The notes below the pieces were generated by a model, which saw only the letters and a list, made by a program, of their open reading frames with translations, searched no databases and was not told the origin of the DNA. Below are positions 52,135-63,665 of a DNA stretch of 64,000 nt, piece after piece. The DNA is from Paraspadella gotoi (Eukaryota; Chaetognatha). How positions within the stretch are numbered: position 1 is the first letter of the stretch; every line of letters begins with the position of its first letter. The DNA lies in assembly GCA_051294375.1 (NCBI GenBank), contig CM119268.1, positions 1,105,218 to 1,169,217 of the forward strand, read 5' to 3'. The position numbers and the translations under genes are program-made.

Positions 52135-53035
52135 ATATTTTGAATTCCAATTTAAACCTCCTAAGATTACACCAACCAATTTACAATTTGTCTTTTTCCT
52201 TCCGTCTTCGTGGAACCAAATTTACTTTAACTTCTTTTAAAACAAATTGCATCCTAGTATAATGTATTCCTTGCTATTAAATTCGAAACAGATTAAATAT
52301 TTCTAAACCGCGCTCAATCGCCTATGACTGAATTTTATTATTTCTTATTCAATTTTAAAACTTTATATCAGTTTTTTCCCCGCGCTTTCTCTCCTTAATC
52401 TTAATCCTTAATCTTAATCTTTAATCTTAATCTTAATCTTCTCTCCTTAATCCTTTCATTTATTTTTTTCTTATCTTTTCTCTTTTTTGTTTGAGTTTTT
52501 TTTTTTTTTCAATTTTTATCCTTTGATTTTTCGAAATTTTTCCGCGTCACTAGAGAGAGGGCACGGAAGGGGGTGGAAGGAGGTATGTTAGAGGGAGGTG
52601 AGAGGGGTCAGGGGAATAGAGAAAGGGGTGCGGAAAGGGGAGGTGGATGAGGGGTGGTAGGTTAATGCTACAAAGGGGTGGTTGGGGGATGAAAGGGGGC
52701 AGTTAGGGAGTGGGAAGGAATGGGGAGAAGTGATATGAGAAGGGGGATTAAGAAATGGGGAGGAAGGGGGGGTTTGGGGGTGGAAAGAGGGTGGAAAAGG
52801 GAGAGGGGATATGAGGAAGGGAGGTGGAAGGGGGGTGGGGGTGGAACGGGGGTAGGGGGATATGAGAAGGGTAGAAAGGGGCGTAGAGAGGGGGGTAGGG
52901 GATATGAAAGAAATAATAGAGTCGAGTTGTGTTTGTTCTTAAAAGAGCCGCAATAATTTTTATTTGTTTTTTTTTTTTAGGGGGGAAAATCGAAAAATGG
53001 GGATGAAGGTAAGGTGTAGAGAGAGAGAGAGAGAG

Positions 53036-53079
<44 letters not shown>

Positions 53080-53538
53080 AGTAGAGAGAGAGAGGATGGA
53101 ATGGAAAGACAACGAATCAACAACGCAACTCGGCGAAAAGCAAAAATGGCTTCGAGGGAGAAAAAAAAAAAAAAACTCAATACAAAAAGAGAAAAGATGA
53201 AGAAAAAATAAATGAAAGGATTAAGGAGAGAAGATTAAGATTAAGATTTAAGAGATTAAGATTAAGGAATTAAGATTAAGGAGAGAAAGCGGCGGGGAAA
53301 AAAACTGATATACAAGTTTTTAAAAATTGATAAGAAATAATAAAATTCAGTCATAGGAGATTGAGCGCGGTTTATGAAATATTTTAATCTGTTTCGAATT
53401 AGCAAGGAAACATTATGTCTAGGATGCAATTTGTTTAAAAGAAGTAAAGTAATTTGTTCCAGCCGAAGACGGAAGGAAAAAAGACGACGAAGTTGCGTAA
53501 ATTGGTTGGTTAGTCTTAGGCGAGGCTTTTAATTGAAT
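52135..53538. repeat. Inverted repeat, arms about 385 bp
   Basis: 52,135-52,518 matches the reverse complement of 53,158-53,538. Both contain CTTAATCTTAATC tracts, TGACTGAATTTTATTATTTC, a GCGCGGTTT-type segment and CCTTCCGTCTTCG. The spacer (about 640 bp) is G-rich purine sequence (GGGGTGGAAGG-like) followed by GA repeats. A 25-N gap immediately follows the right arm. Confidence 0.82.
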
Positions 53539-53624
53539 NNNNNNNNNNNNNNNNNNNNNNNNNATAAAAATTTAGTCGACGTCAGCAGAGAAATTTATGA
53601 CAATGAATCGTGAGATTGTGAAAA

Positions 53625-53890
53625 CGGGCGAGTGAACGAGCGCAGTGAATGAACTTGGCCGAGCGGGTGAACGCACGTAGGGACTGAGTGAAGTTGAACG
53701 AGCGTGACAATGCACGTAGGGCCTTAGTGATATTGGTCGAGCGTGTGAACGCTCTCTTGGAATGAATGAACTTGGCCAAGCGTGGGAATGCACATAGGGA
53801 CTGAGTGTTATTGGGCGAGCGTGTGAACGCACGTTGGGACTGAGTCAAGTTGTACGAGTGTGTAAATGATGGTTGAGCGTGTGAATGCAT
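53625..53890. repeat. 39-bp minisatellite
   Basis: Six to seven units containing GGTGAACGCACGTAGGGACT and a TTG..CGAGCG box (for example, boxes 39 bases apart at about 53,656 and 53,695). Because 39 is a multiple of three, two minus-strand frames stay open as 13-residue repeats (RSHARPISL-like). I do not call it coding. Confidence 0.88.
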
Positions 53891-54210
53891 GCTGGTTATG
53901 AATGATTTGAAGGGATGAACTGTGAAGCCGATTAGTCGGACAATTTAATTCGCGGGAAAGTCGGACACAAAGAGAGATTTGGGGAGCGAACCCAAGCGTT
54001 GAAAGGAATCACAGTCAGGTGTCCAATTTTAAAACTAAAGTTTGTCAAACAAAGAAATGACCGATATAAAAATAAGGCGATGATAGTTGATATATATATA
54101 TATTTATTTATACATCTAAACCGGTAAAAGATTGAACGTCAAACAAAAATGGTTGAATGAATTTTCCTCTTCAACTCTTTACTCCTCGACAGTTTTCATT
54201 CTTCCCTCCC

Positions 54211-55910
<1,700 letters not shown>

Positions 55911-55924
55911 CTCTCTCTCTCTCT

Positions 55925-55992
<68 letters not shown>
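55911..55992. repeat. (CT)n microsatellite
   Basis: CT dinucleotides with one short interruption near its start. Confidence 0.96.
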
Positions 55993-55997
<5 letters not shown>

Positions 55998-56077
55998 CAC
56001 GCCTGTGAGTCGCGAGAATGATCGAAAATTCAAGGCAAATGAATTTAACGGGTTGACGAAATTGACATGTTAATCAA

Positions 56078-56752
56078 GTTGCGCCGGGTTTTTAGTAGTT
56101 CTCGCTGAGCAACTTATAAGGTCTGTCTGTCTGTCTTTCTGTCTGTCCGTCCGTCCGTCCTACTTACGTTTTAAATGCTCATAATTCGGCTAATAATTCA
56201 TCAATCATCAATAAGTTCATCGTGGTAAGTTAAGACATCATGAGACCTTTAATGTGCTTATGCATCGTACTTGTGCAGTCGGGTGATCACTTAAAAAATC
56301 GATTATATGGTCCAAATTCATAAAACAATTCATAAAATACTTAGGCATTTTAGTTAATATGCGTTTTATTTCGAATTCAACAAGGTTGATTCAGTACATA
56401 CAGGAGCATCAAAACAAAGCTAAGTCTAAAGACAAAACAAAGTTAAAGATTGCGTGAAAACCACCACCACAGACAAAAAAGGTCCAAATTATCAATTAAT
56501 ATATTTCAATCATTAAAGAATGCGATTATTTTTTTGAGAACTAAATTTTTCGAACTATAGATAAGCACTTAGCATACTGCTAAGTGCTTTATATGCATAT
56601 GTTTCATAATTTTATGATTACGTAACCATCCAGAAACTAAGGACGCGTGATCGGAAAATAACTGAAGTATATTTTTGATTTATTACTTAAAAGAGAAGAA
56701 ATAAACCGTAAGATTCTTGTTGTGCATAAAAAGAAAGTCACTGCGTTGCAAT
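56078..56752 (+). mobile_element. GTTGCGCC-ended repeat, copy B (interrupted)
   Basis: It opens GTTGCGCCGGG and closes AAAGTCACTGCGTTGCAA. It contains a GTCTGTCTGTC run and CTTACGTTTTAAATGCTCAT as in copy A. The extra length compared with copy A is largely the LINE tail at 56,345-56,565. Confidence 0.5.
56345..56565 (-). mobile_element. 5'-truncated LINE tail
   Basis: It shares with 58,265-58,345 and with 26,880-27,110 a block containing GGTTGATTCAGTACATACA, AAAGCTAAGTCTAAAGAC and GTTAAAGATTGCGTGAAAAC. Read on the minus strand it ends GAATTCGAAATAAAACGCA, an AATAAA-containing tail like that of the LINE at 58.3 kb. It sits inside a longer repeat with GTTGCGCC-type ends, so it may be nested. 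Confidence 0.6.
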
Positions 56753-56795
56753 ACTTTAAACATGCCCTTTCTTGTTTCCTAATAAAAAAAAGGTA

Positions 56796-56960
56796 AAGTA
56801 GTAATCAAAGTAGTAATCAAAGTAGTAATCAAAGAGGTAATCAAAGTAGTAAACAAAGTAGTAATCAATGTAGTAATCAAAGTAGTAATCAAAGTAGTAA
56901 TCAAAGTAGTAATCAAAGTAGTAATCAAAGTAGTAATCAAAGAAGAAATCAAAGAAGAAA
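56796..56960. repeat. 12-bp minisatellite AAAGTAGTAATC
   Basis: About 13 units, with variants AAAGAGGTAATC and AAAGAAGAAATC. The minus-strand DYYFDYYF reading is a translation of the repeat. Confidence 0.95.
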
Positions 56961-57230
56961 TCAAAGCGCTTCCGAGTGAAGATAAATGGAACCCTACCCA
57001 AAAAAAATTTCAAAAAGGTTTTTATTTCTTTTTATTGACCGTTTGTGTCGCCTCGGGAATAAGACGATCGTAAATCTCGAATCAGAAAAATCTAATTGAA
57101 CCCCAAAGCCCGCGAGGCCTACCGGCTGCCGCCGCGGCATGGTTGCTACAGAAATAAAAAGAGAAAAAAAAGAGAATTTTTTTCTGAAAAAAAAAAAAAA
57201 TCTGAAAAAAAAAAAAAAATTCTAATTCCT

Positions 57231-57300
<70 letters not shown>

Positions 57301-57304
57301 GCAG

Positions 57305-57460
57305 GTAAAATCGAACTTCAAAGAGTTCTTGCAAGCGATCAAACATTAACTTCCAACGGAAAGCCAGAACAGGGAAATCTGTCGTGGGCTTTCAAGATGT
57401 ACGACATTGACGTGGCGAACGGAAACGATAGACCAAGCAGGAATGCTCAGGATTATACAG
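57305..57460 (+). pseudogene. Indel-ridden second copy of NCS exon 3
   Basis: This is the same exon as at 63,245, but about 10 bases longer because of scattered one- to few-base insertions, such as an extra A near the start and extra bases in the segment encoding EF-hand 3. The insertions break the frame. The CT-rich acceptor tract, the donor array and about 800 bp of intron beyond it are copied too. Errors scattered equally through exon and intron, often in homopolymers, look like uncorrected long-read sequence rather than decay of an old paralogue. A real unprocessed pseudogene exon is the alternative. Confidence 0.85.
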
Positions 57461-57915
57461 GTGAGAAGCGTGGGACATTGAGGTTGTGGAAAGGGGTGCG
57501 CTAGACAAGCAGTCTGATAGACAAGCAGGAAATGCTTCAGGATTATACACGTGTGAGAAGCGGAACATTGAGGCTGTGGAAAAGGCGTCCGCTTAGACAA
57601 GCAGTACTGATAGACCAAGCAGGAAATGCTCAGGATTATACAGGTGAGAAGCGGACATGAGGCTGTGGAAAGGGTCCGCATAGACAAGCAGTCGATATTA
57701 CAAGCAGGAAATGCTCAGGATATAACAGGTGAGAAGGCGACATTGAGGCTGTGGAAAGGTGTCTGCAAGACAGAGTCCGAAGACAAGCAGGAAAAATGCT
57801 CAGGGATTATACAGCCCGTGAAGAAGCGGACATGAAGGCTGTGGAAAAGGCGTCTGCAAGACAAGCAGTCCGATAGACAAGCAGAAACTGCTTCAGGATT
57901 TACAGGTGAAGAAGC
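57431..57915 (+). repeat. Noisy copy of the 84-bp donor array (6 units)
   Basis: The same unit as at 63,361, but with at least six recognisable copies (around 57,431, 57,520, 57,604, 57,699, 57,782 and 57,875) and many one-base insertions. The last units keep the same variant order as the clean copy, including the terminal CCGTGAAAAGG variant. This suggests the clean contig collapsed some units or represents a shorter allele. Confidence 0.85.
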
Positions 57916-58264
57916 GGACCATGAGGCCGTGAAAAGGGTCAACCGTTTTACGGTAGAGGAGCTCGGGTGTCTTGGGTTACATCCCTTTATACACAATACA
58001 GTAAATACATTAATACAGTTTTTATAAACTTTTTTTCTGGGCGTATTTGAAATGAAAATTTGGCACGAAAGATATGAAAACTATCCATTCATTCAATATA
58101 TAGGTTCTCTTTCCTGACTTTAGACAAGATACATAGCAGAACCCTTGGCAAGTTTCAATCACGACTCTTTCCCATTTCTGGTTATACCTCATTATGCTAT
58201 TCCTATGCGTATAATTTTATAAAAGAAATATTTCCAGTTGTATAAAAAGAACTCGCCATTTCTT

Positions 58265-60010
58265 AATATATGCGATTATTTATTCGGAATACAACGATGG
58301 TTGATTCAGTTACAATCATTCATCAACAAACAAACAAACAAAAGACAGACTAAGTCTAAGCAAAAAACATAAAAAGAGAGAAAAAAAAACAGTTAATTAA
58401 ATAAAATTAATTAAATCTAAATTTTAAACAATTTAAAAATTGTTATGTTTAGTAAAAAATGGAAACAAGTTTTCTGAGAACAGTATTTTTCATTGTATAT
58501 ATCTTGAGATAAAGGTTTCTTACGATATAAAAATTGTAGATAGCGTCGTTGGTATCCAAAAAATACTCCTAAGTGTCTCTCACACTTTCCATCGATTATA
58601 TCCAAAAAATCTTTCGTTTTACAACCATCATTTACTAGCAACATTAAGTCTATTCAGATTACGCCTACAGAAAAAGTTTTTACTCACAACCATAAAGGAA
58701 ACCGCGAACACAGTTAGTATAATACAATTTCATCAATAATTCCTTTGAAGGTCTTAAAAGGCATTATCAAACAGATTCTATGATCTAAAAAAAAGGATAC
58801 CAATTCTTTGCTTGGCTCAAACAAGCTGGTCTCTTTCACTACTAGGTTGAACCCTAGGATATGTCCATTTATCAACTAGATCGATACGTTACCATTCGAG
58901 GAAAAAGTATATCATTTGGAATTGTAAGTTTGCCACTTCCCAAAATACATGACTTTCGTTTTTTTTGAAACTAAAGTAAAACAAAATCCTTTCATATTTT
59001 GCAAAAATGTCAATTAGACTTGCATACCTCTTATCGTTGGTGAAAAGTAATGCTATATCATCTGCATTAAAATATGCATGCTACAAAAATATGTCCTATG
59101 TAACAACCATAACCTGATTTTTTTTAGTTCCAAAATTAAATCGTCACATATACTAGCCATAAGTAAGGACTGAGGACTCCTCCTTGGCGTACGCCAGAAG
59201 ACACTACAAATGAATCACTAATGTACTTGTCCATCTACATTTACTTTTTACAGGTTGCTATAACCAGTATACCAGATTTTTAAGAAACAATTAATGGGCA
59301 CTCCACGATCTATAAGCTTAGTAAAAAAGACCATAATGATTCACTTTGTCAAAACCCTTGCCTAGCAATCCATAATGTACTGTAAACACCCGAACTATGA
59401 ACATGAAAATAATCTATCAGGTTCGTAGAGTGAACATTGCCATGAGAAGTAGAATTAGATTTCTTATAACCAAATTGCAAGTCATCTGAAAAAAGATAAT
59501 GCCCAAATTTTAACAAGGAAGACAGTGCTCAAACAATTGACTAAAAACTGATGACAGAGTTATTCCTCGGTAATTAGAGACCGGTACAAAGATCCACCAC
59601 TTGTATCTTTCACTATTTGGAATAATTTAGTCCATGCTAAAAATCTGAAACAAACATAGCGTGTTGAATAAAACTGTTAAATAACATGTGGAATAATTGA
59701 ATTAATAATTTAAGCACGCATGAATCAAATGTTCTGGATGTAATAAAAGAGGCGGGGTTAGATTTACCTGCTTTTAACTTACAAAAAAGCTGTTAGAAAC
59801 TCTCCCATGAAATCAAGTATGGTTAATAGATGTCTCTGCTAAAGATGACAAGTAAGCTTTATTATTTTCACCAAAATTGATTTTCAGTCGTTCGTTACTT
59901 TCAGCATTAAAATCATCATACACTGATTTGTAATTCAAAGCAAAGTGATTAGCAATTGTATTGTCATCAAATAACCCATCAATCATATTTAATATCCGTT
60001 GTTTTTACCC
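58265..60010 (-). mobile_element. Non-LTR retrotransposon (LINE) remnant, RT domain to 3' end
   Basis: Read on the minus strand, with frame shifts and stops, the order of motifs is that of a Jockey/CR1-like LINE. IANHFALNYKSVYDDFNAE (59,979-59,880) is the pre-RT segment. NYRGITLSSVFSQLFE is at about 59,580-59,530. FDKVNHYGLF and KLIDRGVP are at about 59,358-59,300. GVRQGGVLSPYL is at about 59,195-59,160. The catalytic ADDIALLFTND is at about 59,070-59,038. A KKNESHVF segment like the post-catalytic K.K..VF motif follows near 58,960. The 3' end near 58,265 has AATAAATAATCGC, giving a polyadenylation-like AATAAA. The endonuclease is missing, so the copy is 5' truncated and dead. Confidence 0.88.
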
Positions 60011-60489
60011 TGCATTTTACGCATGAGTTCCAAAACCCTACACAATCTTTAATTCATTAAATTCGAATAATTTTTTCCAGAGTTACATTTGACTCTTCTT
60101 TGTTTTATCTTGACAATTAATTTTAATGTAATCTGTAGACATTATGTTAAGTTTCTCCTTTTCGGTTTGCGTGTTTCGGAATTTAGAAAAACAGTTTTTA
60201 GTGACAAACAAACGGATTTTTATTAGAAGAATAAAAAAAAAAAACGCTGATGACGACTCGCAAAACAAAAGTTAGAAACATGTCGACTTTCTGTCAAATA
60301 AAAATCGTTTGTTTGTCACAAAAAACTGTTTTTTACTAAAAATTAATCTGTCAATTAATCAATCAATAATCAATCAACATGACGGTGAACAGAAAATTCA
60401 AGATCCCTCGTCCCAGTCAAGCGAAAAGAGGTCACCGGCGCCAAAGTCGATTGGGCGATGAATGTTGATGGGATCCGAAAATTGCTTTT

Positions 60490-60760
60490 TTTCTATTTTT
60501 CCTCTCCCATCTTTCAATTTCTGCTTCCCATCTTTGCAATTTCCACTTCCCATCTTTGCGATTTCCCCTTCCCATCTTTGTGATTTCCGATTCCCATTCT
60601 TTTTCAATTTCTGCTTCCATCTTTGCAATTTTCATCTCCATCTTTGCAATTTCTGATCCCATCTTTTTTATTTTCGCTTCCCATCATTGTGTTTTCGCTT
60701 CCCGTTCTTTTTGTATTACCTTTCCCATCTTTTTGATATCCCGCTTCCATATTTTCGATT
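60490..60760. repeat. About 22-bp minisatellite CTTCCCATCTTTGCAATTTC
   Basis: At least ten degenerate units with indels; continues as CTTCGCCATTTCC short units to 60,890. Confidence 0.88.
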
Positions 60761-61091
60761 TCTACTGCCCAAGTGCCTATCTTTTCGAATTTTTCGCTTT
60801 CCCGATTTCGCGTTCCTTCTTTGCCATCTTCGCCATTTCCATCTTCGCCATTTCCGCATTTCCGTTCATCTTCGCCATTTCGCTTCCGCTATCTCGTTAC
60901 GCAATCGATTCCGAGTCATTTTATATCCCAGCCGTTTTTTCAATTTAACACGATTACTCACCGATCTCCCGTTGAGTTCCTCTCCATCTCGTAACTTTTT
61001 GAAAACAGAGAGGAGAGAGGAATCTCCAACTCGTCAGTTGAAAGCTTAACGCAGGCCGAACTCATATTGTGCTTTTGGCATTTTATTTTTG

Positions 61092-61235
61092 GTTGCGCGG
61101 GCGAGTACTCGCTAGTAGAATGCAATGAGTGTCAATTTTCCAGTCTGTCGTCGGTCGGCATGTCTGTAAATGTAAATGTTCAATTGAAAATTGTAAAAGT
61201 AAATAGACGTGAAATGAAAGTTGCTGGCGCGCAAC
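61092..61235 (+). mobile_element. GTTGCGCC-ended repeat, short copy C
   Basis: It opens GTTGCGCGGGCGAGTACTCG and closes GCTGGCGCGCAAC, with CAGTCTGTCGTCGGTCGGCA between. It is followed by GTTAGGTGGACCATCTTG, as copy A is followed by a similar TTGGATGGACCGATCTTG. About 144 bp, internally deleted relative to copy A. Confidence 0.5.
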
Positions 61236-61671
61236 ACGTTAGGTGGACCATCTTGTTTTTGGATATTCAAAAAAACATTGGGTCACAACCTTTGGATGGG
61301 TTAATCCTCATTCAAATCGATTCGAATAACTTCTGGGACATCGAGGGGTTTTTTTTTTTTTTAATTTACCTCGGAATTAGTGTAGATTATTAAAATTAAA
61401 ATAAACTGGCGATGAATGGTGTATGGCAGTCTGCAGGTGTTGTAAAAATCTAGCTAAAAGTTAAGCACCAAGGATGCTCTGAATCAATTCGAAATGGCGA
61501 TAATGAAAACCTTAAAATTTAAGCTTCCGACCGTTTGAGAGGTTTAAGCCATAGCGGCAACATCCCCGCTTTACCGGCCCCCCCAGACCCTTCCACAAAA
61601 CTCACCCCCCGAGGAGCTTTAATCAGCGTTAGCCGCCCCCGCGCCCCCTGCCCCTCGCCCTCTCTTTACAG

Positions 61672-61807
61672 GCTATTACACATTGATCGGTCAGCCCGCG
61701 GAAGTGAACGGACACGCCGGAAAACGCACGCCAAAAAATCTCACGCGCATGGACGAAAATGGAACGGTGTCCTCACGCGGAGAGGAGTCGTCAAGGGGTG
61801 CATGCAG
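61672..61807 (+). CDS. NCS exon 4 (EF-hand 4 region), error-damaged
   Basis: After a pyrimidine-rich acceptor (TCTCTTTACAG) the sequence reads, with small frame slips, as the family segment that follows EF-hand 3. AIYTLIG appears if one missing T is allowed. It is followed by QPAEVNGHAGKRT and KNL, then TRMDENG in one frame and NGVLTR with VKGCMQ in another. NCS proteins have this order: helix after EF3, variable loop, KRT.KIF..MD, then the EF4 loop and EEF. The end is placed at CATGCAG (61,801-61,807), followed by TTGTT; a lost G would restore a CAG|GTTGTT donor. It lies in noisy sequence and upstream of the clean exon 3, so its position is probably an assembly error. The frame slips are more likely sequencing errors than inactivating mutations. 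Confidence 0.72.
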
Positions 61808-61849
61808 TTGTTATTTAAACGTGTGGGGGGGAAGAGATGGTTGTGGGCA

Positions 61850-62435
61850 AATGCTTGTATTAAGAGAGATCCCAAGTTAATTCCCGCTCTTCTCCGGACC
61901 CACCAATCGCCTTACACTGAGAAAGCTTGTATAGAGAGACTCTCGAGGTTAAATAGCTCTTCTCTCGGAAGCGCACCAACACCTAAACAGAAAAATCCTT
62001 GTATAAGAGACCTGAGTAAATAGTCTCTTCTCTGGAGCCACCAATCACCTAAACAAAGAAAAGCTTGTATAGAGAGCCTCGAGGTAAAAGCTCTTTCCTG
62101 GGCCCCACCAATCGCTACAGAAAAAGCTTGTTAGAAGACCTCCAGGTTTAAATAGCTCTTCTCTCGGACCCACCAATCACCCTAAACAAAAAAGCTTGTA
62201 TAGATGAGACTCGAGGTTAAATAGCCTCTTCTCTGGACCCACCCAATCACCTAAACATAAAAAGCTGATAAGAGACCCGAGGTTAAATAGCTCTTCTCCG
62301 GACCACCAATCGCCTAAACAGAATAAACTTGGTATAGAGAGACCCAGGGGTTAAATAGTCTCTCCGACCACAATCGCCTCTAAACGAGAAAAAGCTTGTA
62401 TAGAGAGACCTCGAGCGTTAAATAGCTCTTCTCCC
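61850..62435. repeat. About 68-bp minisatellite, noisy
   Basis: Eight or so units built from AAAGCTTGTATAGAGAGACC, TCGAGGTTAAATAGCTCTTC and GGACCCACCAATCGCC. Single-base indels differ from unit to unit, as in raw long reads. Lies just downstream of the damaged exon 4. Confidence 0.9.
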
Positions 62436-63180
62436 CGACACACACGCAACTATTCGAACACATTTCACTACACGCGGGTGCAAAGTAGAATTCCGGTAGA
62501 AGAATAATCCTTCTCCCAGATGAAAACTGCTATATCAAAATGCTTACAGCGACAAGCAAGCCTATGCAATGAGATGCAGAGACATGGGACGATTTTAAAA
62601 CCATTTCCAGAAATCCATAGAATAAACTTCAATAAAAATAAATCGTATAAATCTACTCATCGCTCAGGATTTCGTATCTTCAATAAATGGCGTAGTTAAA
62701 AAAAAAATTACATTATACATTCGATCTTTTGTTAGGACGATTAAGAATTTATTATGAAAAAAAAACATAAGAATTCACTCAAAGACAACAAACCTTGCGA
62801 ATCGAAAGATTATATAATCAGCGTACTAAAACGATCTGACTATCCCAGTCAGTGTAATTGTATATGAATCAGAAACTTGAATATTTTCTTAACCGTATGT
62901 ATCCTTTTCCCTTTTTTTAAATTAACAAAACGATTAAGAAAATATATCATATGCCAGGTGCATCGCTAAAAATATGACGACTCAGATTACATTTGTTGTT
63001 ATTTTATTTAGTAGAGATTTATTGCTACGAGTTTGTTTTTTTTTTTTTTTTTTTTTACTTTTCGTTTTTATGGATCTTTCGAAAAAAACTACACAAAACA
63101 TAAACAAAATGACCAAATAAAAAAAACGTTATTGGACCTTAATCGACGAGAAAAACTCGAAGCAAAAATTCCTCTCTTTT
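62436..63180. other. No gene; AT-rich
   Basis: I looked here for the missing C-terminal NCS exon and did not find it. A T-rich run at 63,032-63,056 and a 25-N gap at 63,181 follow. Confidence 0.55.
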
Positions 63181-63205
63181 NNNNNNNNNNNNNNNNNNNN
63201 NNNNN

Positions 63206-63240
<35 letters not shown>
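63206..63240 (+). repeat. (CT)n tract serving as the polypyrimidine tract of exon 3
   Basis: At least 33 bases of CT repeat, preceded by a 25-N gap, run directly into CGCAG and the exon 3 acceptor. In the noisy copy the equivalent tract covers about 57,233-57,298. Confidence 0.9.
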
Positions 63241-63244
63241 GCAG

Positions 63245-63390
63245 GTAAAATCGACTTCAAAGAGTTCTTGCAAGCGATCAACATAACTTCCAACGGAAAG
63301 CCAGAACAGAAATTGTCGTGGGCTTTCAAGATGTACGACATTGACGGGAACGGAACGATAGACAAGCAGGAAATGCTCAGGATTATACAG
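63245..63390 (+). CDS. Neuronal calcium sensor protein, coding exon 3 (clean copy)
   Basis: This 146-bp exon is preceded by a long (CT)n tract ending CGCAG and followed by GTGAGAAG. It completes EF-hand 2 ([15 protein letters not shown]) and encodes the linker [15 protein letters not shown] and EF-hand 3 ([12 protein letters not shown]), ending EMLRIIQ. Both loops keep the acidic ligands and the central Gly expected of functional Ca2+ sites. Joined in phase with exons 1 and 2 it gives 129 residues; complete family members have about 190, so roughly 60 are missing here. A degraded copy of this exon lies about 5.9 kb upstream. The last 30 bases of the exon and its donor recur in a tandem array. 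Confidence 0.92.
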
Positions 63391-63665
63391 GTGAGAAGCG
63401 GACATGAGGTTGTGGAAAGGGTGCGCTAGACAAGCAGTCTGATAGACAAGCAGGAAATGCTCAGGATTATACAGGTGAGAAGCGGACATGAGGCTGTGGA
63501 AAGGGTCCGCTAGACAAGCAGTCTGATAGACAAGCAGGAAATGCTCAGGATTATACAGGTGAGAAGCGGACATGAGGCTGTGGAAAGGGTCTGCAAGACA
63601 AGCAGTCCGATAGACAAGCAGGAAATGCTCAGGATTATACAGGTGAGAAGCGGACATGAGGCCGT
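63361..63665 (+). repeat. 84-bp tandem array of the exon 3 donor junction (4 units)
   Basis: Unit starts (GACAAGCAGGAAATG) are at 63,361, 63,445, 63,529 and 63,613, exactly 84 bp apart. Each unit carries the last 30 bases of exon 3, the donor CAG|GTGAGAAG, and about 54 bases of following intron. The forward frame after the first donor meets TAG at 63,427-63,429. The reverse strand stays open as a 28-residue repeat because 84 is a multiple of three; I do not regard that as coding. Confidence 0.95.

Larger units (their letters stand above)
57190..58262 (+). repeat. Duplicated intron-exon 3-intron block, noisy copy
   Basis: This block aligns with 63,160-63,985 from the CT tract through exon 3, the donor array, and the intron containing GAGCTCGGGTGTCTTGG and CACGACTCTTTCCCATT. 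Similarity ends near CTTAATAT, where this copy enters LINE tail sequence and the other copy continues to the window end with unrelated bases. Confidence 0.88.

Noticed and set aside
56756-57013. DYYFDYYF transmembrane-like protein
   Set aside because: It is the translation of the 12-bp AAAGTAGTAATC minisatellite.
63139-63657. Minus-strand 28-residue repeat protein ([12 protein letters not shown] units)
   Set aside because: It is the antisense of the 84-bp exon 3 donor array. The conserved reading is the + strand calcium-sensor exon.
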